Source: Bacilli bacterium | Lineage (GTDB): Bacteria; Bacillota_I; Bacilli_A; RF39; UBA660 | Length of the DNA stretch: 59,885 nucleotides | Reading direction: 5' to 3' | Assembly: GCA_017484065.1 (NCBI GenBank) | Contig: JAFUTX010000016.1 | Coordinates: 1 to 59,885, forward strand | Shown: positions 7,245 to 17,207 of the stretch, in pieces | Layout of the letters: every line of letters begins with the position of its first letter | Position numbering within the stretch: position 1 is the first letter of the stretch | Position numbers and translations under genes: made by a program | Notes under the pieces: model-generated | What the model was told of the DNA's origin: nothing | Databases searched by the model: none | What the model saw: only the letters and a program-made list of their open reading frames with translations

Positions 7245-10200
7245 CTTCTAAATTCATATTATCATCCATTAGTTTTTCTTCTAATATTTCACTTGGTTCA
7301 TCATCCATTAACTCTTTTTCAAGTTCAACTGATATATCACTATATTCTTTAGCACCTGTACCAGCAGGAATTAATTTACCAATAATAACGTTTTCTTTTA
7401 AACCTCTTAAGTGGTCAACTTTACCATGAATAGCAGCGTCAGTTAATACTCTTGTAGTTTCTTGGAATGATGCAGCTGATAAGAATGAATCTGTTTCAAG
7501 AGAAGCTTTAGTAATACCTAACATAATAGGTTTACCAGTTGCAGGAATTCCACCTCTTAAAATAACAGGTTTATTTCCTTCAGTAAATTCTCTTAATGAT
7601 ACACTTAATCCTTCAACGAAGTCTGTATCACCAGCATCAACTATCTTCATCTTGTTAACCATACGTTTAACAATGATTTCGATATGTTTATCACTAATAT
7701 CAACACCTTGTAATTTATAAACACTTTGGATTTCTTTTAAGATATATTGTTGAGCAGTAATAGCATCAGTTACAGCAAGCAATTCTTTTGGTGATATAAC
7801 ACCTTCAGTTAATTTATCTCCTGCTTCCACTTTATCACCAACGCTTACACGAACTTTCATGTTGTAGTTAGTAACGTGTTCTCTAACACCACTTTCATTT
7901 TCAACAAGTATCTTATGTTTACCATTATTTTCTTCAATACTAATAACTGTACCAGTAATTTCAGAAATAGTAGCTTTACCTTTTGGAGTACGAGCTTCAA
8001 ATAATTCTTCAACACGTGGAAGACCTTGAGTTATATCGTCTCCTCCAGCAACACCACCTGTATGGAATGTACGCATTGTAAGCTGTGTACCTGGTTCACC
8101 AATTGATTGAGCAGCCATAATACCTACAGCTTCACCAGTTTCAACTAAGTTACCAGTTGCAAGGTTACGTCCATAACATTTTTGACATACACCATTTTCA
8201 GTCTTACAAGTTAAAGCACTTCTAATTTCAACTTTCTTAATACCAGCTTTAATAATTTTATTAGCTATCGTTTCAGTGATTAATTCACCCTTCTCAATAA
8301 TAGTTTCTTTAGTTTCTGGATGAATAATTCTTTTAGCAGTAAATCTATCAACAATACGATCCATTAATGATTCGATTACTGAACCATCTTTTTCGTTTAC
8401 AAATTCTTCTACTTCAACACCAGCGATAGCTCCACAATCGAATTCTTTTACAATTATATCTTGTGCAACATCTACTAAACGTCTTGTTAAGTATCCAGAG
8501 TCTGCTGTACGAAGAGCTGTATCGGCACTACCTTTACGTGAACCATGAGTTGATAAGAAGAATTCACTAACACTTAATCCTTCAATAAAGCATGATGTAA
8601 TTGGAATTTCTACAGTTTCACCATTTGGTTTAGCCATTAATCCACGCATACCAGCAAGTTGGGTAAAGTTTGAAATCTTACCACGAGCACCAGAGTTCAT
8701 CATCATGAATAATGGGTTTTTGAAATTATTTTCACTTAATTTTTGTAATTCGGCTTTAACTTCATCATTAGCTTGTGTCCAAATTTCAATTACTGAAGCA
8801 TATCTTTCTTGATCAGTAATTAAACCTCTTTGGAATTGTTTATTAACTTTATCAACTTTAGCTTTTGCATTAGCTATAATTTCTTCTTTATGTTCACTAC
8901 GAACAATATCACTAGCTGATACAGTAATACCTGCTACTGTTGAATATTTAAATCCTAAGTCTTTTAATTTATCAAGCATTACACTTGTTTCAGTAGTTTT
9001 ATATCTTTTAAATATTTGAGCGATAATCATACCTAATGTTTTTTGAATAAATGGAGGTACAACTTCCATTTCTTTAACAGCAGTTTCAATATCAGTACCC
9101 ATACTTAAGAAATATTTATCAGGAGTTATTCCTTCAACATTAGTCTTAGTTCCTTCATTAATATAAGGGAATGTATCTGGGAATATTTCATTGAATATTA
9201 TCTTACCTACTGTTGTAACAAGATATTTATCTTTTTGGTCATCAGTAAAGAATTTATGTTTAAATGAATTTACTGGAATAACAATTCTTGTATGTAAAGT
9301 AATTAATTTTCTTTGATAAGCCATTAAAGCTTCATTTGAATCCTTAAATACTTTACCTTCGTTTTCTTCACCAGCCTCTTCCATAGTAAGGTAGCAGTTA
9401 CCTAATACCATGTCTTGGCTTGGTGTAACGATAGGTTTACCATCTTTTGGATTTAAGATGTTATTAGCACCTAACATTAATACTCTAGCTTCCGCTTTAG
9501 CTTCTTCACTTAATGGTAAGTGAACTGCCATTTGGTCTCCATCGAAGTCAGCGTTAAATGCTGTACAAACAAGTGGATGTAAACGAATTGCTTTACCACC
9601 TACTAATTTAGGTTCAAATGCTTGAATACCTAATCTATGTAGAGTTGGAGCACGGTTTAACATTACTGGATGTTCAGTAATAACATCTTCAACAATGTCC
9701 CAAACCTTTTCATCACGAGCATCAATTAATTTTTTAGCACCCTTAATGTTATGAGCTAAACCTTTTTCAACTATACCATGAATAACATGTGGTTTAAATA
9801 GTTCAATAGCCATTTCTTTTGGAATACCACATTGGTACATTTTAAGATTAGGTCCAACTACGATAACACTACGTCCAGAATAGTCAACACGTTTACCAAG
9901 TAAGTTTTGACGGAAACGTCCTTGTTTACCTTTTAACATACTTGATAATGATTTAAGTGGTCTATTACCAGCACCAGAGATACTTCTACCACGACGTCCA
10001 TTATCAAATAGAGAGTCTACTGATTCTTGTAACATTCTCTTTTCATTTTGAACAATGATACTTGGAGCGCCTAATTCAATTAATTTCTTTAAACGATTAT
10101 TACGATTAATAATACGACGATATAAATCATTTAAATCACTAGTAGCAAAACGTCCACCATCTAATTGAATCATAGGTCTTAATTCTGGAGGAATTACTGG

Positions 10201-10893
10201 TAATACATCTAAAACCATCCATTCAGGTTTGTTTCCAGATTCATGGAATGCAACTAAACAATCTAAACGTTTAACTAAACGAGTACGTTTTTGTTCAGTA
10301 GCATTTTCTAATTCTTTATGAATTTCTTCTATTTCTTTTTCAATATCTACTTCTTTTAATAATTCCTTAATTGCTTCAGCACCCATACCTACACGGAAAG
10401 TATTCCCATACTTTTCATAGTAAGCACGATACTCTTTATCAGATAATGTTTGTTTTTTCTCTAAAGGAGCTTGTCCTGGATCAATAACAACATAACTTAC
10501 AAAGTATAATACTTCTTCTAAGTCTCTAGGTGACATATCTAGAACTAGACCCATTTTAGAAGGAACGCCTTTAAAGAACCAAATGTGTGAGCAAGGAGCA
10601 GCAAGTTCAATGTGCCCCATTCTCTCACGTCTTACGCTTGATTTTGTAACCTCAACCCCACAACGATCACATACAACATTTTTATATCTTAATCTTTTGT
10701 ACTTACCACAACTACATTCGTAATCTTTAGTAGGTCCAAAGATTTTTTCACAATATAATCCATCTCTTTCAGGTTTTAAAGTACGATAGTTAATTGTTTC
10801 TGGCTTTTTAACTTCACCATAAGACCAACTTCTAATTGTTTCTGGAGAAGCTATGCCAATTTTAATACCTCTAAATTTATTAACATCTAACAT
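7231..10893 (-). CDS. rpoC: DNA-directed RNA polymerase subunit beta'
   Basis: This is the 1220-residue beta' subunit, which carries the catalytic Mg site of RNA polymerase. The N-terminal zinc finger ([11 protein letters not shown] ... CDRCG, residues 60-78) and the catalytic loop [14 protein letters not shown] are intact, as are the second zinc site ([15 protein letters not shown]) and the trigger-loop region around [19 protein letters not shown]. Length is typical of Firmicutes and there is no split or large insertion. The start ATG is 1 base from the rpoB stop. A short acidic tail ends at a terminator that contains the stop codon. It is co-transcribed with rpoB. Confidence 0.99.
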   Translation of the reverse strand: MLDVNKFRGIKIGIASPETIRSWSYGEVKKPETINYRTLKPERDGLYCEKIFGPTKDYECSCGKYKRLRYKNVVCDRCGVEVTKSSVRRERMGHIELAAPCSHIWFFKGVPSKMGLVLDMSPRDLEEVLYFVSYVVIDPGQAPLEKKQTLSDKEYRAYYEKYGNTFRVGMGAEAIKELLKEVDIEKEIEEIHKELENATEQKRTRLVKRLDCLVAFHESGNKPEWMVLDVLPVIPPELRPMIQLDGGRFATSDLNDLYRRIINRNNRLKKLIELGAPSIIVQNEKRMLQESVDSLFDNGRRGRSISGAGNRPLKSLSSMLKGKQGRFRQNLLGKRVDYSGRSVIVVGPNLKMYQCGIPKEMAIELFKPHVIHGIVEKGLAHNIKGAKKLIDARDEKVWDIVEDVITEHPVMLNRAPTLHRLGIQAFEPKLVGGKAIRLHPLVCTAFNADFDGDQMAVHLPLSEEAKAEARVLMLGANNILNPKDGKPIVTPSQDMVLGNCYLTMEEAGEENEGKVFKDSNEALMAYQRKLITLHTRIVIPVNSFKHKFFTDDQKDKYLVTTVGKIIFNEIFPDTFPYINEGTKTNVEGITPDKYFLSMGTDIETAVKEMEVVPPFIQKTLGMIIAQIFKRYKTTETSVMLDKLKDLGFKYSTVAGITVSASDIVRSEHKEEIIANAKAKVDKVNKQFQRGLITDQERYASVIEIWTQANDEVKAELQKLSENNFKNPLFMMMNSGARGKISNFTQLAGMRGLMAKPNGETVEIPITSCFIEGLSVSEFFLSTHGSRKGSADTALRTADSGYLTRRLVDVAQDIIVKEFDCGAIAGVEVEEFVNEKDGSVIESLMDRIVDRFTAKRIIHPETKETIIEKGELITETIANKIIKAGIKKVEIRSALTCKTENGVCQKCYGRNLATGNLVETGEAVGIMAAQSIGEPGTQLTMRTFHTGGVAGGDDITQGLPRVEELFEARTPKGKATISEITGTVISIEENNGKHKILVENESGVREHVTNYNMKVRVSVGDKVEAGDKLTEGVISPKELLAVTDAITAQQYILKEIQSVYKLQGVDISDKHIEIIVKRMVNKMKIVDAGDTDFVEGLSVSLREFTEGNKPVILRGGIPATGKPIMLGITKASLETDSFLSAASFQETTRVLTDAAIHGKVDHLRGLKENVIIGKLIPAGTGAKEYSDISVELEKELMDDEPSEILEEKLMDDNMNLEETAA

Positions 10894-10894
10894 A

Positions 10895-13800
10895 CTATTC
10901 CACCTCTTCTTCTTCGTCTTCTTCTATATCATCTAAAGGAAATTCTATAGAATCTAAATCATTATCTTCAAATTCATCTTCTTCAGTTTCTTCAGCTTGT
11001 TCAGATTCAACTTCATTTGATTCAGGTAATACTACTGGTTCTATTTCATCTATTTTAAAATCAGTTTCATCTTCAGTATTTGCTTCTTCTACTTCTTTAA
11101 ATGATAATTCACGATTTTCATCATCTATTACGCTTATGTCTAATCCTAATGCTTGGAATTCTTTAATTAATACTCTAAATGATTCAGGAACACCTGCTTG
11201 ATTTACAGTCTTACCTTTAACTAAAGCTTCATAAACTTTAACACGACCTACAATATCATCTGATTTAACAGTTAAGATTTCTTGTAATACATGAGCAGCA
11301 CCATAACCATACAATGCCCAAACTTCCATTTCACCAAATCTTTGACCACCAAATTGCGCTTTACCACCAAGTGGTTGTTGAGTTACTAATGAATAAGGTC
11401 CTGTAGCACGACAATGAAGTTTGTCATCAACCATGTGGTGTAGTTTTACCATATACATGACACCAACACTAATACGATTATCAAATGGTTCACCAGTACG
11501 ACCATTGTATAGAACAGTTTTTCCATCTGGGTCCATACCAGCTTCAGCCATTTCTTCTTGAATATCTTGCCAGTTAGCACTATCAAATACTGGAGTGGCA
11601 TAATGAACACCTAATTGTTTACCAGCCATACCTAAGTGTAACTCTAAAATTTGTCCAATATTCATACGAGATGGAACACCTAATGGGTTAAGCATTACAT
11701 CTACTGGACGACCGTTTGGTAAATATGGCATATCTTCTTCTGGTAATACTAGAGAGATAACACCTTTGTTACCATGACGACCACTCATTTTATCTCCAAC
11801 TTGGATTTTACGTTTTTGAATAATATATACTCTAATTATTTTAGATACTCCTGGAGGTAATTCATCACTATTTTCTTTAGTATAAATTTTTACATCATGA
11901 ACGATACCACCTTCACCATGTTGAACACGGCTCGATGTATCTCTAACTTCACGAGTTTTTTCTCCAAAGATTGCATGTAATAATTTTTCTTCGCTAGTTA
12001 ATTCTTGAACACCTTTTGGTGTAACTTTACCAACTAGGATATCGCCTTCTTTAACTTCCGTACCGATACGAACAATACCATTAGCATCTAAGTTACGGCG
12101 AGCTTCCTCACTTACGTTTGGAATATCTCTTGTAATTTCTTCAGATCCTAATTTTGTATCACGACATTCAGTATCGAATCTTTCCATATGTAGTGACGTA
12201 TAAACATCATCTTTAACTAATCTTTCATTTAAGATAACAGCATCTTCATAATTATATCCATTAAATGTCATGAATGCTACTGTCATATTTTTACCTAATG
12301 CTAACTCACCTTTTTCTGTTGAAGGTCCATCTGCAATAACCATACCAGCATGAACTTTATCACCTTTTTTAACAAGTGGACGATGAATTAAGGCAGTTGC
12401 AGCATTTGTAAGTTCAAAATTAGCTAAATTATACACATCTTTTCCTTTAGCATTTTTAACAACTATTTTTTTGCTATCAGCATAATCTACTACACCGTCA
12501 GCTTTACATACTACAGTAGAACCAGAGTATTTAGCTGCTACGTGTTCAACACCTGTACCAACGATAGGAGCTTCACAAGTAAGTAGAGGCACTGCTTGAC
12601 GTTGCATGTTAGAACCCATTAATGTACGGTTTGCATCGTCAAATTCCAAGAATGGAATACAGCTTGTTGTAATAGATACAACTTGACTTGGAGCTACGTC
12701 AATGAAATTAACTTGTTCTTTTTTAACCATTACATTATCACCGTTTAAACGAACAACAACTTCATCTGCTACAATTTCATTTTTATCATTAACTTCAACA
12801 GTGGCTTGAGAAATATAATAATCTTGTTCTTCATCAGCAGTCATATATACTACTTCATCTTGAATAACACCATTAACTACTTTACGATATGGAGTCATAA
12901 TAAATCCATATTCATTAACTCTAGCATATCCTGCTAAACTTGTAATAAGTCCGATATTTTGACCTTCTGGAGATTCAATTGGACAAATACGCCCATAGTG
13001 ACTTGGATTAACGTCACGAACTTCCATACCAGCTCTATCTCTTGATAAACCACCAGGCCCAAGAGAAGATAAACGACGTTTATCAGTTAACTCTGCAATT
13101 GGGTTAATTTGATCCATAAATTTAGATAATTGGCTAGATCCAAAGAATTCTTTTAATGCAGCAGTAACTGGACGAATATTTATTAAACTTTTAGGAGTAA
13201 CATTTTCAATTTCTTGAGTAGTCATTCGCTCACGAATAACTCTTTCCATTCTTTCAACACCACGACGGAATTGAATTTGAATTAATTCTCCTACTTGACG
13301 TACACGTCTATTACCTAAATGGTCGATTTCATCTTCATTACCAATATTATCATGTAAATTTAAGTAATATGAAATTGATGCAAATATATCAGAAATAGTT
13401 AAACGCTTTTCCTCAATATTTATATCATTACCAATAATAGTAATAACTTTTTCACCATTTTCTTTATCATATACTTTAACAGTTTGTACTTTATTATAAG
13501 AATCTAATTCTTCATTAATAGTTACTTCTTTTAAATTGTAACCATCTTTAAATATAGGTCTTAAAGTTTCTAATATTTCTTTAGTAACTATAGTACCATC
13601 TTCTACAATAGTCTTACCATCAACAATAATGTTTTCAGCTATTTTACAACCTACTAAACGATCTAATACATTTAATTTTTTATTAAATTTATAACGTCCT
13701 ACTTTAGCTAAGTCATATCTAAAGTGATCAAAGAAACGAGTAACTAATTGGTTCTTTGCAGAATCAAGTGTAGCAGGTTCTCCTGGACGTAGTTTTTCGT

Positions 13801-14509
13801 AAATTTCAATTAATGCATCATCTGTATTACGTGTAGTATCTTTTTCGAATGTATTTAAGATATATTCATTTTCTCCAAATACATTAGTAATATCTTCATT
13901 ACTAGATAAACCTAAAGCTCTTAAGAAAGTTGTAATAGGTACTTTTCTAGTACGGTCTATTCTTACATATAATACATCTCTTGCATCTAATTCATATTCA
14001 AGCCAAGTACCTTTATTAGGTATAACTTCTCCTGAAATGATACGACGTCCATTTTTGTCTATTTCTCTTTTAAAATAAACAGATGGACTACGAACAAGTT
14101 GAGATACAATAACTCTCTCTGCACCATTAATGATAAATGTTCCTGCATCAGTCATTAATGGCATATCGCCTAGGAAAATTTCTTGTTCTTTAACTTCTCC
14201 GGTTTCATGAATAAATAATCTAGCTTGTACCTTTAAAGGTGCAGCATAGTTTACCATTCTTTCTCTTGATTCTTTAGTTGAATATCTAGGCTCATCAAAA
14301 GAATAATCATCAAATTCTAATGAAATATTACCTGTAAAACTTTCAACTGGGAAGATATCTTTAAATACTTCTTCAATACCTTTTTCTAGAAATTCTTGAT
14401 AAGATTTTTTTTGAATTTCTAAAAGATCAGTTAATTCTAAAATATTTTTAGATTTAGAAAAACTTCTTCTTTGTCGGTGATCGCCAAAATTTTTTAATTT
14501 GTATGCCAC
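10895..14509 (-). CDS. rpoB: DNA-directed RNA polymerase subunit beta
   Basis: The 1204-residue beta subunit forms the other half of the active-site cleft. It starts at GTG behind TAGGAG. Landmarks are the rifampicin-pocket region ([18 protein letters not shown] then [20 protein letters not shown]), the [10 protein letters not shown] and [10 protein letters not shown] blocks, and [19 protein letters not shown]. The C-terminal 70 residues are strongly acidic, longer than in many homologues. In E. coli numbering position 513 is Lys (codon 13123-13121, residue 463) and 526 is Asp (codon 13084-13082, residue 476), where most bacteria have Gln and His; both changes are classical rifampicin-resistance substitutions. 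It has its own promoter at 14580-14608. Confidence 0.99.
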   Translation of the reverse strand: MAYKLKNFGDHRQRRSFSKSKNILELTDLLEIQKKSYQEFLEKGIEEVFKDIFPVESFTGNISLEFDDYSFDEPRYSTKESRERMVNYAAPLKVQARLFIHETGEVKEQEIFLGDMPLMTDAGTFIINGAERVIVSQLVRSPSVYFKREIDKNGRRIISGEVIPNKGTWLEYELDARDVLYVRIDRTRKVPITTFLRALGLSSNEDITNVFGENEYILNTFEKDTTRNTDDALIEIYEKLRPGEPATLDSAKNQLVTRFFDHFRYDLAKVGRYKFNKKLNVLDRLVGCKIAENIIVDGKTIVEDGTIVTKEILETLRPIFKDGYNLKEVTINEELDSYNKVQTVKVYDKENGEKVITIIGNDINIEEKRLTISDIFASISYYLNLHDNIGNEDEIDHLGNRRVRQVGELIQIQFRRGVERMERVIRERMTTQEIENVTPKSLINIRPVTAALKEFFGSSQLSKFMDQINPIAELTDKRRLSSLGPGGLSRDRAGMEVRDVNPSHYGRICPIESPEGQNIGLITSLAGYARVNEYGFIMTPYRKVVNGVIQDEVVYMTADEEQDYYISQATVEVNDKNEIVADEVVVRLNGDNVMVKKEQVNFIDVAPSQVVSITTSCIPFLEFDDANRTLMGSNMQRQAVPLLTCEAPIVGTGVEHVAAKYSGSTVVCKADGVVDYADSKKIVVKNAKGKDVYNLANFELTNAATALIHRPLVKKGDKVHAGMVIADGPSTEKGELALGKNMTVAFMTFNGYNYEDAVILNERLVKDDVYTSLHMERFDTECRDTKLGSEEITRDIPNVSEEARRNLDANGIVRIGTEVKEGDILVGKVTPKGVQELTSEEKLLHAIFGEKTREVRDTSSRVQHGEGGIVHDVKIYTKENSDELPPGVSKIIRVYIIQKRKIQVGDKMSGRHGNKGVISLVLPEEDMPYLPNGRPVDVMLNPLGVPSRMNIGQILELHLGMAGKQLGVHYATPVFDSANWQDIQEEMAEAGMDPDGKTVLYNGRTGEPFDNRISVGVMYMVKLHHMVDDKLHCRATGPYSLVTQQPLGGKAQFGGQRFGEMEVWALYGYGAAHVLQEILTVKSDDIVGRVKVYEALVKGKTVNQAGVPESFRVLIKEFQALGLDISVIDDENRELSFKEVEEANTEDETDFKIDEIEPVVLPESNEVESEQAEETEEDEFEDNDLDSIEFPLDDIEEDEEEEVE

Positions 14510-14579
14510 AATTCCACTCCTACCTTCTTATTTTTTTATGTTTTTCCAAGCAAAAAAACAAAAACATGTTCAACTCAAA

Positions 14580-14608
14580 ATTTTATCAGCTTTATTTAGC
14601 TATGTCAA
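14580..14608 (-). promoter_or_regulatory. Promoter of rpoBC
   Basis: On the minus strand TTGACA (14608-14603) and TAAAAT (14585-14580) are 17 bases apart. The -35 box lies inside the last codons of the upstream methyltransferase gene, so rpoB has an internal promoter within its operon. Confidence 0.8.
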
Positions 14609-15197
14609 TATTTTTTGCTTTAAAAATATAAAAACCTTTATTTTTTTCTATTACATCACATTCATAATATTCTTTCATTGTTTTTAAAATAGTTTTAGCT
14701 CCTTGGTCTTTATGAATTACAAAATACATATAACCATTTGTTTTAAGATGTTTTTTTGCTCCAATTAAGATATTTAATAAAATCTCTTTACCGACTCGTA
14801 TCGGTGGATTAGTAATAATTAAATCATAAGTTTTATTAATGTTTTCATAACTATCACTATAAAATGCATTACACGAGACTTTATTTAGTTCAATATTTCT
14901 TTTGGCTAGATGTAATGCCCTATTATTAATATCAATTAAGTCCCCACTTACTTGTTTTATTTTACTAACAGTTATTCCAATATAACCATAGCCACAACCT
15001 ACATCCAAGAAATTATCAAAAGATATATTATCTTTTAAAAACGTTTCAACTAACAATCTACTACCATAATCTATTTTATTTTTACTAAACACTCCGTTAT
15101 CACTATAAAACTTAAATTTATAATCATTATAATCATAATCAATTAATCTTAATTCACTTTTTAAATTTTCATTATTAGTAAAGTAGTGTTCACTCAT
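14592..15197 (-). CDS. RsmC-like class I SAM-dependent methyltransferase (YbxB homologue)
   Basis: The 201-residue enzyme has the SAM-binding glycine motif DVGCGYGYIGI near residue 66 and the NPPIR motif near residue 130, the signature of N2-guanine methyltransferases of the RsmC/RsmD type, so it probably modifies 16S rRNA. In Bacillus the orthologue ybxB sits just upstream of rpoB, exactly as here, which supports the call. Its end overlaps the rpoB promoter. The start ATG (15197) follows a GGGGTCGATTG stretch. Confidence 0.85.
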   Translation of the reverse strand: MSEHYFTNNENLKSELRLIDYDYNDYKFKFYSDNGVFSKNKIDYGSRLLVETFLKDNISFDNFLDVGCGYGYIGITVSKIKQVSGDLIDINNRALHLAKRNIELNKVSCNAFYSDSYENINKTYDLIITNPPIRVGKEILLNILIGAKKHLKTNGYMYFVIHKDQGAKTILKTMKEYYECDVIEKNKGFYIFKAKNIDIAK

Positions 15198-15237
15198 TCA
15201 ATCGACCCCTTAAAAGTAAAAATACATGCCTAGTATA

Positions 15238-15274
15238 AAATAAAAATAGATAAGTGTCAATCACTTATCTATTT
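15238..15274 (-). terminator. Terminator of the 504-residue surface protein gene
   Basis: A perfect 13-bp stem (15244-15256 with 15262-15274, loop TCAAT on the plus strand) is followed on the minus strand by TTATTTTA. Confidence 0.8.
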
Positions 15275-15340
15275 ATTTATCATTATTTTACATTTTTTGA
15301 CAAATTTATCATTTTTATTATTAATTAACAATTATGCATA

Positions 15341-16855
15341 CTATGCTGTTAGGATATACGGATTATCACTAGTTCCTTCTCCACCAGCAATTTTAACTAT
15401 CGACTTTAAATAAAGGACTGGTCGTACGCCAAAATTTGAGTTTGGTGTAGGATAGTAGACACCACCGCTAGTGGTTGCAAAAGCCGCCAGATCCACATTG
15501 ACCATAGAATCAGTACGTGTAGTAATTGTCCATTGTAAAACTGAGTTGTTAAATATCCAATCGTTATTTTTACAATCACTTACATCACTATCATTCCAAT
15601 TATATAACGCTTTATCAATACATGCTGCTCTATTAGTTGTATTACCTCCGCTTGTTGCATATCCATAATCACTTGGATACATAAGAGCTACCACACCTGT
15701 CCAACTAGTTGGCTTTGCATTATATACATAACTACCTCTTTCGACTCCATAATAGTCACTAGAAGTCAATGATTCATAAGAAAAATCAGATGGAGCTTCA
15801 CCTAAATAGTAAGTTGCAGCTTCAGCTAGGCTTCTATCATAACTTCTTATACCAATATTAGTAAAATCAAATTTATTCCAGTCATCATTTGCTTGTCCTC
15901 TTAGTTTTCCATAATTATATTCTGTTGATACTGTTCTATTTAGATAAGCAGTATTAAGTAATGTTTTTAAAGTTGCTTCATTCCAATTATTCGAACTATT
16001 CCCAGCGCTGCATGTTCCATCTTGTTGTAAGTCACATTGTGTATTCCACCTAATATCACCAAGCAAATCGGCTCTAATTATCTTAACTCTAGTTGCATCA
16101 TCACCACTAACTGTACCACCATCTACGTTATTCATTACACCTATGATACGCCACAACTCATTATTATATAATACATAGTTTTTAGGATTGGCTCCCACAT
16201 ATCTTAAGTTGTTGTCAGTAGTTTCATCATATAAAAGTGATGTATCACCATTTGTTTTTAATGCTGTTATATAATCTGAAGCTAAAGTTGGTTCTTTTTG
16301 CATTTCTCCTCTTATAGTAATTTTACCACTATAACTTTTATTCATTTCTGTATCTGGTGCATACTTATCTAACCAGATTTTTAAAGTATAAGTTCTTGTT
16401 CCATTTGGTCCAAGTATTCCATTTTCTAAGAATCTAGCATCATCTGCAATAGTATTTTCTAATACTTGAGTAGATGTACTATAGTTAGATAAAGTCTTTA
16501 CACTAGCATCATCTAATATTGCATTTATACTTGATAATGCTATTCTATTATTATTTATTAAACTTTCTAGATTTACTGTATATGATACATAGCCATCACA
16601 TCTATTTATTAATGTAAATTGATATCCCTCTAAACTCTTTCCTTCTTCATCGCTTATTGGATATGTCTTTTGTAGCTTTACTCCTGTTTTACCTACTACG
16701 GTATCTCTAAACTCTAAACTTAAACAAGTAGTTCCGATTATATTTTCATCTTCTTGTGTTTGTGTTGTAGTCCAATATGCATAACTTGCTCCTACAACAA
16801 GTAATACTACTAAACATATACTTGCTATAATCCCTATTTTCTTTTTGTTATTCAT
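15341..16855 (-). CDS. TasA/camelysin-like N-terminus with surface lectin-like domain
   Basis: The 504-residue protein has an N-terminal membrane segment (KKKIGIIASICLVVLLVVGA) directly followed by SYAYWTT, the pattern seen in TasA/CalY and related SipW-dependent surface proteins of Firmicutes. Residues about 40-190 form a beta-rich domain with alternating strands (SLEFRDTVVGK ... TYTLKIWLDKYAPD). The C-terminal 300 residues hold a second domain recognisable from YVLYNNELWRIIGVMNNVD, IIRADLLGDIRWNTQ, and the tail GVRPVLYLKSIVKIAGGEG, which recurs in many uncharacterised clostridial and Bacilli surface proteins. It is likely exported and cell-wall associated. It has a good ribosome site (TAGGAGG) and its own terminator, and is not clearly in an operon. 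Confidence 0.65.
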   Translation of the reverse strand: MNNKKKIGIIASICLVVLLVVGASYAYWTTTQTQEDENIIGTTCLSLEFRDTVVGKTGVKLQKTYPISDEEGKSLEGYQFTLINRCDGYVSYTVNLESLINNNRIALSSINAILDDASVKTLSNYSTSTQVLENTIADDARFLENGILGPNGTRTYTLKIWLDKYAPDTEMNKSYSGKITIRGEMQKEPTLASDYITALKTNGDTSLLYDETTDNNLRYVGANPKNYVLYNNELWRIIGVMNNVDGGTVSGDDATRVKIIRADLLGDIRWNTQCDLQQDGTCSAGNSSNNWNEATLKTLLNTAYLNRTVSTEYNYGKLRGQANDDWNKFDFTNIGIRSYDRSLAEAATYYLGEAPSDFSYESLTSSDYYGVERGSYVYNAKPTSWTGVVALMYPSDYGYATSGGNTTNRAACIDKALYNWNDSDVSDCKNNDWIFNNSVLQWTITTRTDSMVNVDLAAFATTSGGVYYPTPNSNFGVRPVLYLKSIVKIAGGEGTSDNPYILTA

Positions 16856-16890
16856 TTGTAATTCCTCCTATTTTATATTATTTAGTATAA

Positions 16891-16930
16891 CAAAAAAACA
16901 CCTAAGACTTCAAGCATAATCTTAAGTGTT
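16891..16930 (-). terminator. Terminator downstream of the DUF1292-like gene
   Basis: An 11-bp stem with one wobble pair (16897-16907 with 16920-16930) precedes a run of seven T on the minus strand, ending the transcript of genes 17208-19934 and 16941-17198. Confidence 0.8.
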
Positions 16931-16940
16931 TTACATCATT

Positions 16941-17198
16941 TTACTTTGTTTCTTCCATAACAGTTTTCATAGTAAATAAATTTAGCAAATCAGCTTTATG
17001 TTGATTATCAGGTATTTTTACTACTTTATATTTACCATCTACTTCTTTTTTCTTAAATATTTGATAATCATTGTTAGGTGTTTCTTCATCATCTTTTAGT
17101 CCTGCTACCATAATGAAAGATTCACCTTCTACTTCAATTTCATCTAATATCAAATATTTTCTATCATCACTTAATGTTATTATATCGTCAACCTTCAT
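16941..17198 (-). CDS. DUF1292-like small protein
   Basis: The 85-residue protein reads as a compact beta-rich domain with the pattern seen in DUF1292 proteins such as YrzB (ILDEIEVEGESFIMVAGL near residues 16-35, then DYQIFKKKEVDGKYKVVKI). A second, more typical DUF1292 protein is at 35714-35989. Function of the family is unknown. The gene follows the 908-residue membrane protein gene by 9 bases and probably belongs to the same transcript, ending in a terminator 11 bases after its stop. Confidence 0.55.
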   Translation of the reverse strand: MKVDDIITLSDDRKYLILDEIEVEGESFIMVAGLKDDEETPNNDYQIFKKKEVDGKYKVVKIPDNQHKADLLNLFTMKTVMEETK

Positions 17199-17207
17199 TA
17201 TATTCTC

